NCBI GenBank assembly: GCA_023374025.1 | Contig: SIJG01000027.1 | Span: 1,009,110 to 1,073,109 of the forward strand | Origin: Heterodera schachtii | Taxonomy: Eukaryota > Nematoda > Chromadorea > Rhabditida > Heteroderidae | DNA length: 64,000 bases | Reading direction: 5' to 3' | Shown here: positions 1 to 10,459 of the stretch, piece by piece | Numbering within the stretch: the stretch's first letter is position 1 | Layout: each line of letters begins with the position of its first letter | Translations under genes and position numbers: made by a program | The notes under the pieces: model-generated | Databases searched by the model: none | Told to the model about the DNA's origin: nothing | Seen by the model: the letters and a program-made list of their open reading frames with translations, nothing else

Positions 1-87
1 ACAAATATTAATTAACCTTAATTAATTGGATAATCCATCTATCATTTTTTTAAATTTTATTATTTATTGTTTCATTTTCTTTTTTAG

Positions 88-1180
88 ACACTCCTCCATT
101 TGTTTTAAATATAAATTCTCATATTTGCTTGGCCATCTGTTCATTTGTGTAATTTACGGTTCATTTACACTGAATCATGTGCTCGCTTATGCATTCGAAA
201 ATGCGGGAAAGTATGGCGCAATAAAATTAAAAATTAATTAATATTTAAAATGTTTTTCAGTCCAACAACCGGAATGGTGGCCGGAACTTTGCTGAGTCCA
301 GTTTGGTATAAATTTTTCGCCGGCGCATTCATTATTTCATTGGGTAGCACTTGCTGTTATGTGTCCATTTTTGTGATCATCAGATGCAAAAATGGCGGTA
401 GATTTTTGCCATTCATTTCTTTGGCATTTTATTTTGTGCCAAAAATTAAAATATTTTTTACAGTAACCCAACAAACGAACACACGAGTTTTACGGTCTTT
501 GGTCATCATTTTGTCTATTAACATTGGCGGATACCTAATCACTTTTGTCATGTATAAATTGCTATCTACATTTGGCTCAATTTTGGGGTATATTGTTTAA
601 TTTTATTTTAAATTTAATTTAATTTTTCAATTTTCCTAATTTCTAAGGCCCCCAATTCGTGTATGGCAAATTGGTTTTATTTCTGGCATTCTGTTAAACG
701 CTGTTGCGGGATCAAATGGGATTATTCTTTATTTTAACAGGTCATTATCGGATTAATAATTAAATTGAATTTATAAAACATGATAAAATATTTTTATTTC
801 ACAAAAATTTAATTTTAATTAGTTTAATGATTAAATTTAATTACCTAATATATTATTATTTATTCTTTTTAATATAAAATTAATATTCATTTACTTTTCA
901 GCACTGAATATCGCCGCGTGTTCAAAAAACAATTTCAAGCTTTAAAAGAATATTTTGGCCATAAAAATGGTATTTTTAATATAATTGGTTTTAATGCCTT
1001 TTGCTGTACTATCAAAAAAATATATTTTAAACCAATATTTTTGAATTAAAATACTTTTTAGCTGTCCAAACGATTGGCACAAAAAACCAACTGCGAAGTG
1101 CCAACCCAAACAACAACATGAACAAACTCCAATTAAACCAACAGATAAATGTGCAATCGATCAATCTGAATCGCAATTGA
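88..1180 (+). CDS. Nematode chemoreceptor-like 7TM GPCR, 3' part (exons 5-10)
   Basis: The gene continues upstream of the window; exons 5 to 10 are visible at 88-210, 261-397, 464-587, 648-740, 902-969 and 1062-1180. Lengths and phases match the complete paralogues further along (123, 137, 124, 93, 68 nt), and the frame stays open to TGA at 1178-1180. It encodes TM4 to TM7 and the cytoplasmic tail. Recognisable family motifs are FVIIRCKNG at the end of TM5, QQTNTRVLRSL before TM6 and NSTEYRRVFK after TM7, followed by an Asn-rich tail (NPNNNMN). By family it should be a plasma-membrane chemosensory receptor of neurons; no ligand can be inferred. TM1 to TM3 lie outside the window, so intactness of the whole gene is unknown. 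Confidence 0.82.
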
Positions 1181-1371
1181 AATGGACTTATTTTTTCGTA
1201 TTTTTATCACTTTTTTTAATTTTTTTAAAATGGAACTTGAAAAAAATAATTTTGTGAACCATGGAAATTTTTTTGTTTATTTAATTAATTTCAGAAAAAT
1301 TTGATTTGGCCCTAAATTGACGATGTTTTGCCTCAAAAATATGTCATTTAAAATAAATTAATCTTTTCATT

Positions 1372-1542
1372 TACCGTTTCGCTGGTCCGTCCGCCGATTT
1401 AATTGTGCCGTCCGTTGCGCTGAATTTAGAGTTGCATTGGTTGGCATTGTCTAAACGGCACAATTTTGATGGTTGCTGTCAAATCCAACTAATTCTGATG
1501 GCGCTGATTTGTCTTTATGAATTGGTCCGCCAAATTGGGCAC
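1372..1542 (+). pseudogene. Receptor gene fragment: exon 2 fused to part of exon 3
   Basis: The stretch matches receptor exon 2 (from TACCGTTTCG through the GTCAAATCC end) and then runs straight into the middle of exon 3 (CTGATGGCGCTGATTTGTC to CAAATTGGGCAC). Intron 2 and the first part of exon 3 are missing. Base changes also disturb the exon 2 frame. No exon 1 or later exons follow. At once after it, near 1549-1580, is a GGTTCAACTCCCAG motif resembling a tRNA T-arm or B box. It is a dead fragment of the neighbouring family. Confidence 0.75.
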
Positions 1543-2619
1543 GGATTGCTGGGGTCGTGGGTTCAACTCCCAGCGGGTTAATCATTTGCTCTTCGTACAA
1601 AAAATATTATGCTTAGATTTATAAAAAAAAAATTTGCAAAACTGCAATTTTTCCAGATTTAAAATATTATATTTCATTTGTTGCGTTTTTATGTTTTTTT
1701 CCAATTTTTTTTAAACAAAATTATTTGAATTTCATAGTCATCCCTCCGTTGTGCAACAAGAACAACAACAACACAAAAGCGACTTCATCGCCGTTTCTGA
1801 TCGTCCGTCTTTTTCTCATCAATTTGCCATTTTTGCAATGGCACTTCGACGCATCAAACAGCGGGTGGCGAAATTAAAAATGTACAACAAACACTCTTTG
1901 ATCACTTCCCATGCTTTAAATGTTCATCAATTTGCAGGAACTGGCGGAACTGTTAGCAGGAACTGGTAAGGGTTGCACGGCACGGCGACACCGATGAATG
2001 ACGGCAGAAACCTGGACTATTGGAAGGCCAGCAACCGTGCTGGGTCTTTTCTTAAAAACCGCCACTATGGGCGTTTCTTAAATCCGCCAAGGGTTAGGAC
2101 AAAAAAAATGTAGATAGATAAACTCATAACTTGGCTTAAATTCAATCAAATTAATAATTTTTGGTATCATTAATATCGACATGACAAAAGCCGGCCCAAT
2201 TCAAAAGGACCTTCGAAAGCAGACTTTCTGGAAAAATATTGATATTTTGAGGCGTGTGGTGGTATTTTTGTCGGGGTTTTACCCGTCTGACAATGAGTCA
2301 TTTGATTTAAAATGTGATAAAAGCCTCCAGTTATTCCCACGCCCCCTTTCTGTGCCGCTCTCCATCTCTTCGCTTCTCTGTGACCAGAACCCGAACAGTG
2401 CGTTGCAGATGGACATCACGATTATGTACCGCAACGACAGCGACAGTACAACAAAAATGCCGTGAATGAACGCAGAAGCACGCGATGAAATGACATGACG
2501 AGCGATGGTTGGGGGAGGATGCAGAAGGCAACCGCTGAAGAGGAAGAGGACACACTCAATTTACCCTATTCCCATAATGGTACCAATTGGGTGATGGATT
2601 GTATTTGTACGATTATAAT
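1543..2619. other. Intergenic DNA, no supported gene
   Basis: I see no exon of the receptor family and no convincing coding signal. Short open frames exist (for example 1751-1969 and 2181-2465), but they lack a clean start, recognisable motifs or splice-consistent neighbours. A more GC-rich patch lies at about 1940-2100. Confidence 0.4.
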
Positions 2620-2738
2620 TAGGGTTATAAATTGTATATTTGCATATTTTTTCTGCGCATATGCTATGAAGAAAGGGGCTCAAACATAGCATTTCTCCGT
2701 TAAAATTTTTTGATTTGGTGAAGGTTTTTAGTGCATAT

Positions 2739-2996
2739 TGTTGTGTCCTTACCCAAAGGAACGACAACAAATATAAACAATAAAAGTTTATTGAAGAACA
2801 AATAAAAATAATAAATTGGTGACGGAGGAGAGGCGAATATCGATTGGCTTGATGCCACAATAAAATTGGTGAAATGAATGAAGGAAGTCCAAATGTGGGG
2901 AAGAGAGCCAACATTAAATAGACAGAAATGGGGGAGGGAAGAAGGGACAAACAAAAGGGTAGAGATCATAAATGTCAATGGTCACTATCTCTAACA
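2739..2996 (-). repeat. 3' LTR of the gypsy-type element
   Basis: The 258-bp repeat matches 6548-6805 with one visible difference (GATTGGC here, GAGTGGC in the other copy). It has TG and CA ends and is the downstream LTR because the element reads on the minus strand. Confidence 0.93.
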
Positions 2997-3007
2997 CCTC
3001 CCTTCTT
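2997..3007 (-). other. Polypurine tract next to the 3' LTR
   Basis: On the minus strand the 11 bases directly before the LTR read AAGAAGGGAGG. A purine run in this position is the plus-strand primer site of LTR retrotransposons. Confidence 0.75.
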
Positions 3008-3026
3008 AAATTCTGATCACTCCTGA

Positions 3027-3998
3027 TCAGCGGCGGCGCTTCTTGATCGGGCTGGGCGAATAAAATTGCCTCGGTTTGGTGATCCGTTGCGATCTGCGCA
3101 CTGCCTGTTGGGGAACATCATCGGCTGGCTGCTCTTCGGGTTGTTGCTGAAATCCGTCGTCGCATGGGCCAGCAAAATCAATGTGAACTCTTTCGAAGAC
3201 TTTGCTTGTTGGCGTCCATGGAGCAAGTGGTGCTTTGGTCGGATTCTTCTGCGCGTTTTGGCATTCTTCACAGGATTTGACGGTTTTCTCAATTTCCGAA
3301 TCCAATCCTGGCCAATAAATGTGACGGCGTCCGAGCGCTTTCATTCGCACAATTCCTGGGTGTGACAAATGTAAAGCCTTCAATGCTCGATCCCGAAGAA
3401 TTGCTGGGATAATGACGCGTTGCTGGTAAAGCAAACAACCTTCGACTTCCACAATTCCATCTCGTTTCGGAAAGAATGGAGCGATGTTCGGGTCGTTGCA
3501 TTTGTTTGGCCATCCATTCTTTGACAGTCGTGAAATTTCTGAAAGAATTTCATCCTTGGCTGTTGCATCCGCAATCTCAGCCGCTGTCAATGGCAATTGA
3601 TCAATTTGGCCCTGGAATACAGTGTTGATGTAGCATTCCGTTTCTGTGCAAATGTTTGCAATCAAAATGTCTTCTTCTGGCCTTGGGTAATTTGCAATGA
3701 GCCGGGAAAGGACATCGGCTTGGCCAAATGCTGCAGTGTTGACATATTTGATGTCGAATTCGTAATTTGACAAAATTAGGGCCCATCTTCGCAGTCGGCT
3801 CGCGGCATAAATTGGTATGCCCTTCTTTGAGCCAAAGATGGCCAGCAGCGGTTTGTGATCAGTGAGCAGAGTGAATTTTCTGCCAAACACCATTTTGTGA
3901 AATTTCTGCACAGCAAAAACAAGTGCCAAAGCCTCTTTCTCGATTTGGCTGTAATTGCGTTGTGCGCCCGACAGTGTACACGATGCGTGTTCGATCAC
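3027..3998 (-). pseudogene. Retrotransposon RNase H and integrase remnant
   Basis: The open frame gives 323 residues. It starts inside the RNase H domain, with LLTDHKPLLA at about 44-53, and continues through the integrase zinc-binding region: histidines near 210-213, YWPGL at 228-232 and CEEC at 243-246. The first catalytic segment of the integrase core is present (VHIDFAGP, 271-278). The protein then jumps directly to a Gln/Asp/Pro-rich segment and a basic C terminus (KKRRR). The rest of the DDE core, including the second Asp and the Glu, is missing. This internal deletion removes integration activity. The RNase H start lies in a different frame from the RT frame upstream, so the two are no longer joined. 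Confidence 0.9.
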
Positions 3999-6112
3999 TT
4001 TTTCTCCTTTGTCGGGGAAAATGTGGCTAATTGTCGCGCCGATTCCATCTTTGGAAGCGTCCGCTGCGACGACAACTTCTCATGCGGTGGCGGCATTTTG
4101 CAAATAGCCTCTGATCGTTTTGGGTCAGGGCGAATTCCTTCTGCGGAAATGATGTGGCCCAGGAAAAGCAATTCCTTTTGCAGAAATTTGCATTTTTCCA
4201 GTTGAATGTGGAGGCCGTATTCATTGAATCGCGCGAAAAGTTGGTAAAGCGCTGACACATGTTCCTCCAGTGTCTTTGATGCAATGAGCCCATCATCAAG
4301 ATAAGCAAAAACGCCTGGGATGCCACTGCATATTTGGTCCATCAAATGTTGAAAAATCGATGGTGCCGATTTGACTCCGAATGGAAGACGCTGACATTGG
4401 AACAATCCTCGATGCGTGTTCAGAGCGCAGAGTTGTTTCGATTGTTCGTCCAGTTCCATTTGCAAATAAGCGTAGCTTAAATCCAAATTTGAAAAATATG
4501 CTGCACCGTTGAGTGCCGCATAAATGTCGTCAGGTCGGGGCAGTGGATGGCGATTGAGTTCCAGTGCATTATTTAATCCTGTAGAAAAACCAATGCATAC
4601 TCTGGTTTTGCCATTTTTCTTTTTCACTGCCAGAATTGGTGCAGCCCAATGGCTGAATTTGATTGGCTTAATCGCGCCAAGTTGCTGAAGTGGGTCCAAT
4701 TCGGCATCTACGGCTTCGATGGCGCCGTGCGGGATTGGCCTTGCTTTGCAAAACACGGGTTTTGCATCCGACTTCAAAATCAAATGTGCCTTTGCCTTTC
4801 TGCAATGGCCCAATTCGTTGCTGAAAACATCAGAAAAATCTTTCTGAAGTGCCGAAATCAGTGATTTTTCGTCTTTGATCACTTTGGCCTTTGGCATTTC
4901 TTCCTTTTGGGTGATTGTCGGCTTGGTCTTCACTTCTTGGAACATTATTTCCTTGGGAATAACTTCCAGCGCGACAATCCATGGCATTCCCAGTAAGTCA
5001 TGTTGGATGGCATCACTGACGTATGCGGTGAGCATTTTCGGTTCGTCATTGCCCATGCTTACGATGCCGCAAAATTTGCCTTTGATTGGCACTGCTTCTC
5101 CGTTGCAGTTCCTTGCCTCAATGTCGGCAGGCGACAATTTTGGTTTGCCAATTTTGCACCACGTTTTGCTGGTGATGATGGTGGCTTGAGCACCAGTGTC
5201 GACATTAATCCGTATTTTTATGCCGTTGACTGTGATCAAAATTCGCCAATACCAGTGATCAGCACTTCCAACTTCGGTGCTGGTTGTGTTCACTTCAATT
5301 GTCAGAACTGATCGGCCTTTTCTGACGAATGGTTGAGTGTGCTTTTGCGGACACACTTTGGCGATGTGTCCTTTCTTCTGACACTTGTGGCAAATTGCAT
5401 CATTGAATTTGCATTCTGATCGCCAATGGCCTAAAAAGCCACATGCCGGACATGGGTCTGTTGGCTGTCGGTGCTTGCCTTTGTCCACATTTTTGGAACC
5501 ACTTTGCTGGTTGGGACTCCGTTGTTCAGTTCTGACAAAAGGTTTTGACTTTCCTTTTGAGTCCTTCCATTGTTGAGGACGTGTTTGAATTGCGTTGGTT
5601 GCGGCGGGTTGTGCCATCAGTGAGAGTGCGCTTTCTTTAACCATTTGGATGGTTCGCAATTCTTCTTCAATCTGCTTCAGTGTGATGTCGGTGCCGTTTT
5701 TCTGGCCATCCTCTAACATCTTCAAGCACTTTTGCCGCAGGTCGTGATGCTCATCTCGAAGAGCAATGACCAAAATAATGCATTTGAGTTGCTCCTTCGT
5801 TAGGCTCAAATTCGCATTTTCACAGGACGCATTGATTTGTGCGATCAATGATGTGATGTCCTGATTTGGCTGTTGTCGGATTTTGAAACATTCATAGCGT
5901 CTGACAAACAGCGATCGCGTTTCGGCATACAGACTCTTCAATTTGTCGAGGGTGTCCGCCCACGAAATTTGATCGGGTTGGGTAGGACTTACGCTGTCTC
6001 GGTATTTGTTGTAGTCCTCGTCCGATAATTTTCCCAATAGAAGACGGACTTTCGTTGCCTCGGTAAGTCCTTTCCATCGTCTTCGATAAGTGTGCCGAAT
6101 CGTTTGAACCAT
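3995..6112 (-). pseudogene. Retrotransposon Gag C-term, protease and reverse transcriptase
   Basis: The 705-residue open frame covers most of Gag, then two CCHC zinc knuckles (CPACGFLGHWRSEC at 221-234 and CHKCQKKGHIAKVC at 241-254). An aspartic protease follows (NVDTGAQATIIT, about 303-314), then a reverse transcriptase with NLDLSYAYLQ (542-551) and the catalytic YLDD (604-607). The first residues are not a natural Gag start. The true N terminus lies in another frame (5989-6300), so there is a one-base-class frameshift near 6060. At the 3' end the frame leaves the RT/RNase H tether near 4080, and the expected segment is partly deleted. By family this would be the polyprotein that packages and copies the element's RNA. 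Confidence 0.92.
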
Positions 6113-6300
6113 TGTTCAAATGTGTTGCCTGTCTCCGCGTCGTAATAAAATTTTGAAATGCGGGCGTCAATTGAACTGGCCAAATTGGCATTGCTGAGGT
6201 TGTTGTTTGCTGGTGCTGCATTCCCAATCAGTTGCTGCATCCTTGTCTCGGATTGCGCAAGCACAGCGTTCAAAATTTGTTCCAATTGTGCCGCGTTCAT
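5989..6300 (-). pseudogene. Retrotransposon Gag N-terminal frame
   Basis: Translation starts at the ATG at 6300 with MNAAQLEQILNAVLAQSE, a plausible Gag N terminus after the leader. It runs in frame through GNTFEQWFKRFG before losing homology. The rest of Gag continues in the frame that covers 3995-6112, so an indel near 6060 separates them. It lies 248 bp inside the 5' LTR, with the leader repeat between. Confidence 0.78.
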
Positions 6301-6332
6301 GTCGAATTTTGTCGAAAATTTGTCGAATTTTC

Positions 6333-6497
6333 AAAACCGCTCTCAGCGGAAACGTACACCCCCCAGGTGATCAGTTTTTTTGTAGATGAAAACCGCACCC
6401 AGCGGAAACTTACACCCCCCAGGTGATCAGTTTTTTTTTTTGAGTTGAAAAACCGCTCACAGCGGAAACTTACACCACCCAGGTGATCAGTTTTTTA
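6333..6497. repeat. Three-copy tandem repeat in the retrotransposon leader
   Basis: Three imperfect units of roughly 55-65 bp each contain CAGCGGAAAC, TACACC and CCCAGGTGATCAGTTTTTT. They sit between the 5' LTR and the gag start. Units differ in the length of the T-run and a few bases. Confidence 0.85.
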
Positions 6498-6547
6498 AAA
6501 TGTCCGATGATAGCCGCTTAGGCTTTTGTTGCTGACTGCGCCAAATT

Positions 6548-6805
6548 TGTTGTGTCCTTACCCAAAGGAACGACAACAAATATAAACAATAAAAGTTTAT
6601 TGAAGAACAAATAAAAATAATAAATTGGTGACGGAGGAGAGGCGAATATCGAGTGGCTTGATGCCACAATAAAATTGGTGAAATGAATGAAGGAAGTCCA
6701 AATGTGGGGAAGAGAGCCAACATTAAATAGACAGAAATGGGGGAGGGAAGAAGGGACAAACAAAAGGGTAGAGATCATAAATGTCAATGGTCACTATCTC
6801 TAACA
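6548..6805 (-). repeat. 5' LTR of the gypsy-type element
   Basis: This 258-bp copy is identical to 2739-2996 except for one visible base. The minus strand just inside it reads ATTTGGCGCAGTCAGC, the expected position of the primer-binding site; which tRNA it would match was not determined. Confidence 0.93.
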
Positions 6806-7235
6806 CATATAAAAGCATATTTTGGGGGCTTTCGAGAATAAATGCATATTTTGCCATTTTTGCTTTTTTAGTCCATATTTCGGTCATATTTGGCAAATTT
6901 TCATAAGAAAAATGCATAAAAAAGCAAAAAATACACCCCTGAGGATAAACTTTTTGGGATTTTAAAAAAATACACCCTTAAAACCGAAAAATTTTGAACT
7001 TTTATATGAATTTTTGAAAAAAATTTGTTAGTATAAAAAATGTAATTTTATTTTGGCACATAAAAAAAATTTAAAAACAAATTAAAATTTGCATATCTAA
7101 ATTTTTATACCAAAATTTTTGCAATTGTCGAGAAAACGCCCCTTAGCCATTGTTTTGATGTTTTTAAAGTCAATTCTGTTTTTTACACAATTTTGGCATT
7201 TTGAGAGTTAGAAGCTATTTTGGGTAATTTTTAAG

Positions 7236-8118
7236 GAACGCCGACATTTGCGCCGCGGACATTTGCGCCGCAGACACTTGCGCCGCGACACTTGCGCCGC
7301 CCAGCCAAATCGACATTTGCGCCGCAGACACTTGCGCCGTGACTTTTGCGCCGCTGACACTTGCGCCGCGACTTTTGCGCCGCAGACACTTGCGCCGCCC
7401 AGCCAAATAGACATTTGCGCCGCAAAAAAAAATATATTTTTTTAATTTGCAACAATTTATTAACGCTAATATTTGATAAAACCCTAATAAAAGTTAGCAA
7501 ATGGCTAATCACAAAGATAAAGGTCCAATTTTTTCGCTTTTGACAAGGCGTACATCAACAATAACGGCAAATTCTTCTCATTCTTGTGAATGCGCTTCAT
7601 TTCTCCATCGGCACCATAAAAACAAATTTCTGTCAGATGCCTTCGGTCACTCAGCCTCTCGAAAAGGTCAAAAATGTGGTCGATTTTGAATTTTTCTTTT
7701 TCAACCAAAAGTTCCCACTCGGAGATCACAAATGTGATCGGGAACAACGGCTCGAGCAAATCGTCATTCTCTAAATATTATTTTTGACCTTTTCGAGAGG
7801 CTGAGTGACCGAAGGCATCTGACAAAAATTTGTTTTTGTGGTGCCGATGGAGAATTTGCTAACTTTTATTAGGGTTTTATCAAATATTAGCGTTAATAAA
7901 TTGTTGCAAATTAAAAAAAAAATTTTTTTTGCGGCGCAAATGTCTATTTGGCTGGGCGGCGCAAGTGTCTGCGGCGCAAAAGTCGCGGCGCAAGTGTCAG
8001 CGGCGCAAAAGTCACGGCGCAAGTGTCTGCGGCGCAAATGTCGATTTGGCTGGGCGGCGCAAGTGTCGCGGCGCAAGTGTCTGCGGCGCAAATGTCCGCG
8101 GCGCAAATGTCGCGCTAC
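7236..8118. mobile_element. Foldback element with GCGCCGC minisatellite arms
   Basis: The left arm (about 7236-7500) is made of repeated (G)ACA(C/T)TTGCGCCGC words ending in an AT-rich stretch with TTTATTAACGCTAATATTTG. The right arm (about 7855-8118) is its reverse complement, nearly base for base. A second inverted pair, 7601-7676 and 7778-7853, brings the arms further together. The loop is 7677-7777, and 7501-7600 is extra sequence on the left side only. Such long, highly similar arms indicate a young or self-correcting inverted repeat. The loop and inner arms carry an apparently coding minus-strand segment (7505-7759). Confidence 0.85.
7505..7759 (-). pseudogene. Possible captured gene fragment in the foldback core
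   Basis: The minus strand is open for 84 residues ending at TAG near 7505. Its composition resembles a real globular exon: FPITFVISEWELL near the start, then FDLFERLSDRRHLTEICF and a Leu/Lys-rich C terminus. The stretch LFERLSDRRHLTEICFYGADGE lies in the inverted arm, so its coding strand appears twice in opposite orientations. I do not recognise the protein family. It could be a host exon picked up by the element, or a chance open frame. Confidence 0.4.
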
Positions 8119-8121
8119 CAT

Positions 8122-8478
8122 TTTTAAGGCATCTTTTAGTGCATATTTGGGCATTTTTCGGGTTTTTAGGGCATATTTGAGGGATTTTTAGTGCATATTT
8201 TATGCGCATATTTGGATTTTTTTCAGGTTTTAAAAAAGCATTTTTTGCAGTTTTAAGGCATCTTTTAGTGCATATTTGGGCATTTTTCGGGTTTTTAGGG
8301 CATATTTGAGGGATTTTTAGTGCATATTTTATGCGCATATTTGGATTTTTTCAGGTTTTAAAAAGCATTTTTTGCAGTTTTAAGGCATATTTTAGTGCAT
8401 ATTTGGGCATTTTTCGGGTTTTTAGCGCATATTTGGGGGAATTATTAGTGCATATTTTATGCGCATATTTGGCATTTT
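8122..8478. repeat. About 2.8 copies of a 128-bp TGCATATTT-rich repeat
   Basis: Units begin TTTTAAGGCAT at 8122, 8251 and 8378. They contain TTTTTCGGGTTTTTAG and TTTATGCGCATATTTGG. The third copy is more diverged and ends at the right terminus of the outer hAT-like element. Confidence 0.85.
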
Positions 8479-8503
8479 CTAGTGCATACAACTTATAACC
8501 CTA

Positions 8504-9009
8504 ATTTATAATACACATAAACAAACAATTAAATGGCCGGGTTTCAATAAAATAAGGCAGGATGCCAACAAGATTACGAGCAATAATTTAAGTCACTACA
8601 AAATGTATGTATTTTTGTGGCTACACGATTCATCTACGAGATTTTCAAATTTAATTTCCTATATTTTCTGGTTGGATTTCGGAAAATCTTTTGTTGGTCT
8701 TGGAATTATATTTCTGATGAGTGTCAAACTATGTACTTTCCGTCCGTATAAAACAGGGATGGGCCAAACCGAAAAATAAAAAATGCGAAACGCGAAATTC
8801 CAGATTTTCACTGAAAATTAAGCAATTTATAGGTCAAATTTTGAAAATTTTAGGGGAATTTCATCCCTCATTCTTATTTGTTAGGGGTATAATATTCGCG
8901 CCAGGCCTATGCCTAAAGCTTAGGCATAGGCCTATATCTAACCTAAGCAATTGTACGAGTTGCCTTTGTACCAAATTTTACAAGTGCCTTTTATACGAGT
9001 TGTCATAAC
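8504..9009. other. Non-coding spacer with a 31-bp near-palindrome
   Basis: No gene is supported. At 8903-8933 the arms AGGCCTATGCCTA and TAGGCATAGGCCT surround a 5-base centre, a strong hairpin of unknown role. Confidence 0.55.
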
Positions 9010-9176
9010 TAAGGACCGGATTTTGAGGCATATGCCTTTTTTCTAACTTGCTTGGCTGGCCTACTACGCACGAAAAACGAGTTTTTAACTTGGTTTAAAA
9101 TTTCTAGCTTGATTTTTTTCTGTCTGTTTTAGGTTCCTATTTGAAAAATTTTGTGAAACTAAAAGTCCGGTCCCTA
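9010..9176. mobile_element. 167-bp hAT-like MITE with perfect 8-bp TSD
   Basis: The left end is TAAGGACCGGATTTT; the right end is the complement of TAGGGACCGGACTTTT. The flanks GTCATAAC (9002-9009) and GTCATAAC (9177-9184) are identical, an 8-bp target duplication. Ends fit YARNG, and there is no coding capacity. Confidence 0.85.
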
Positions 9177-9337
9177 GTCATAACACCGTAAAACTGTCCT
9201 AAATTTGCAAAAATTTATTAATTATTTTGGCGAAATGTTTAATCAAAGAACGACGATAGACTTAGGGATTTTTGGAAATTTGAAAAATTTTCTGTCTAAA
9301 ATTTTTCCAGGTTTACATAATTTAAAAATGTCATTAG

Positions 9338-9886
9338 TAGGGATGCAATTTATAGTTTTTTCACTATTTTTTTCTTGAGCTCCTCGTGGCCTGAAATGCA
9401 CGAAAAACATGTTTTTTGGACTGTTGTTAAGCTACTTTTCGAGTTATTAGCAACTATTTGCTAGTTTTTTATTTTTTGCAACTAAAAAACTATAAAATTT
9501 TTGAAAAAAAAGACTATTTTCAACTATTCGGGCGTTTTGCCCAAAATTTGTTAACAAAAATGCAATAAAAAGGAAAATACACCTCTAAAAATCGACCCGA
9601 AAATTTTCAAAAATGGACCCCTAAGAAATGAAAAATTTCTCAAAAAATCATCTTCAAAATTAATTTATTATTTTATTGACGATAATTATTGATTTTGAAA
9701 ATTATGTATCTCATTAATGGTTTGGCATAATTTTTTGCTTTTTGAAGAAAATTTTCGTTTTTACACCCCTAAGTTTGAAAGTTTTTAGCAACTATTTTCC
9801 CATTTTTAGCAACTATTTTGGGGGTTTTTTAGAAACTAAAAACTAATTATTTTGGCACTTTTTAGCAACTTTAAATTGCACCCCTA
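9338..9886. mobile_element. 549-bp hAT-like MITE
   Basis: Terminal inverted repeats are TAGGGATGCAATTTA at the left and TAAATTGCACCCCTA at the right. They are flanked by GTCATTAG and GTCATAAG, a 7/8-matching target duplication. Inside are TTTTTAGCAACTATTTT words and CACGAAAAACATG, with no gene. A diverged relative lies at 61976-62194. Confidence 0.82.
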
Positions 9887-10120
9887 GTCATAAGATTTAA
9901 TTTTTATTTGTCAGACCCACGTAAGTTGATATACTATTTACCATGAAACAATTTTAGTAATTTAGAATATCAATCTTAAAATTCAAATGAAAATAATTTA
10001 TTTTTTAATTTATCACTTGCACTTTTTCATCCTTCGTCATATAGCACCATTCCATTCATTTTTCTCCAAATAACCAATTATTAAATTTATTTAAAATTGA
10101 TCGGAATTTTCAAACTTTGC

Positions 10121-10262
10121 CATGAAATTTTGCGTTGGCATTTTCTCATAGAAATAGAAAATTTCTTTTTTCTATGATAATTTGATCTCACATTTTCTCA
10201 CATAATATAATTTTCACGTTTTTCACTTTTTCCCAACTTCCGTTAAGTAAGAAAATTTTTTA
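10121..10262 (+). promoter_or_regulatory. Conserved upstream block, receptor class 1
   Basis: The block contains GCGTTGGCATTTTCTCA, TTTGATCTCA, CATTTTCTCACA and ACTTCCGTTAAGTAA in this order. The same order recurs before the receptor copies at 20506, 23233 and 50142, always 200-350 bp before the start codon. Repeated TTTTCTCA words are the obvious shared element. It is inferred to be a promoter from position and conservation only. Confidence 0.5.
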
Positions 10263-10459
10263 TTAAAGAAATTAATTGCGATAATTTTTTTCTCAGAATT
10301 GCCAAATTTTTAAATTTTTAAAATGATTAAAATTTAATTAATGAAATAAAGACGAATTTTTTTTTATGAATAAGATAAAATGATCGCAAAATAACTGAAT
10401 TACTCAACCAAAATTTTCAAATAAATATAAATATTTTAAGCAGACAAATTTCCATAATA

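Larger units (their letters stand above)
2739..6805 (-). mobile_element. Ty3/gypsy-type LTR retrotransposon, defective
   Basis: A 4067-bp element lies between two 258-bp direct repeats (2739-2996 and 6548-6805) that begin TG and end CA. It is flanked by the 5-bp duplication CATAT (2734-2738 and 6806-6810), the signature of an LTR element insertion. Coding order on the minus strand is gag, zinc knuckles, protease, reverse transcriptase, RNase H, integrase, which is the Ty3/gypsy order. A polypurine tract abuts the 3' LTR and a three-copy tandem repeat lies in the leader. The reading frame is broken in gag, between RT and RNase H, and in the integrase core, so it cannot be autonomous. No envelope gene is seen. 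Confidence 0.93.
2620..8503. mobile_element. Nested hAT-like element with long internal insertions
   Basis: The ends are inverted copies of one another: TAGGGTTATAAATTGTAT at 2620 and the complement of TAGGGTTATAAGTTGTAT ending at 8503. The flanks, ATTATAAT and ATTTATAA, are compatible with a decayed 8-bp target duplication but are too AT-rich to prove it. TAGGG ends fit the YARNG terminal consensus of hAT transposons. Inside are TGCATATTTT-rich spacers, a complete LTR retrotransposon (2739-6805), a foldback element (7236-8118) and about 2.8 copies of a 128-bp repeat (8122-8478). No transposase gene is visible, so the outer element would be non-autonomous. The alternative is that the two ends belong to unrelated copies. 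Confidence 0.5.

Noticed and set aside
1751..1969. Gln-rich 72-codon frame as a gene
   Set aside because: It begins at GTG rather than ATG, has no recognisable domain and no supporting splice-linked exons.
2561..2978. Open frames of 129 and 92 codons on the minus strand
   Set aside because: They read the LTR sequence; the same frames recur at 6487-6787 in the other LTR.
7208..8338. Several Arg/Ala/Cys-rich open frames in both orientations
   Set aside because: They follow the GCGCCGC minisatellite in all frames and mirror one another because of the inverted arms.
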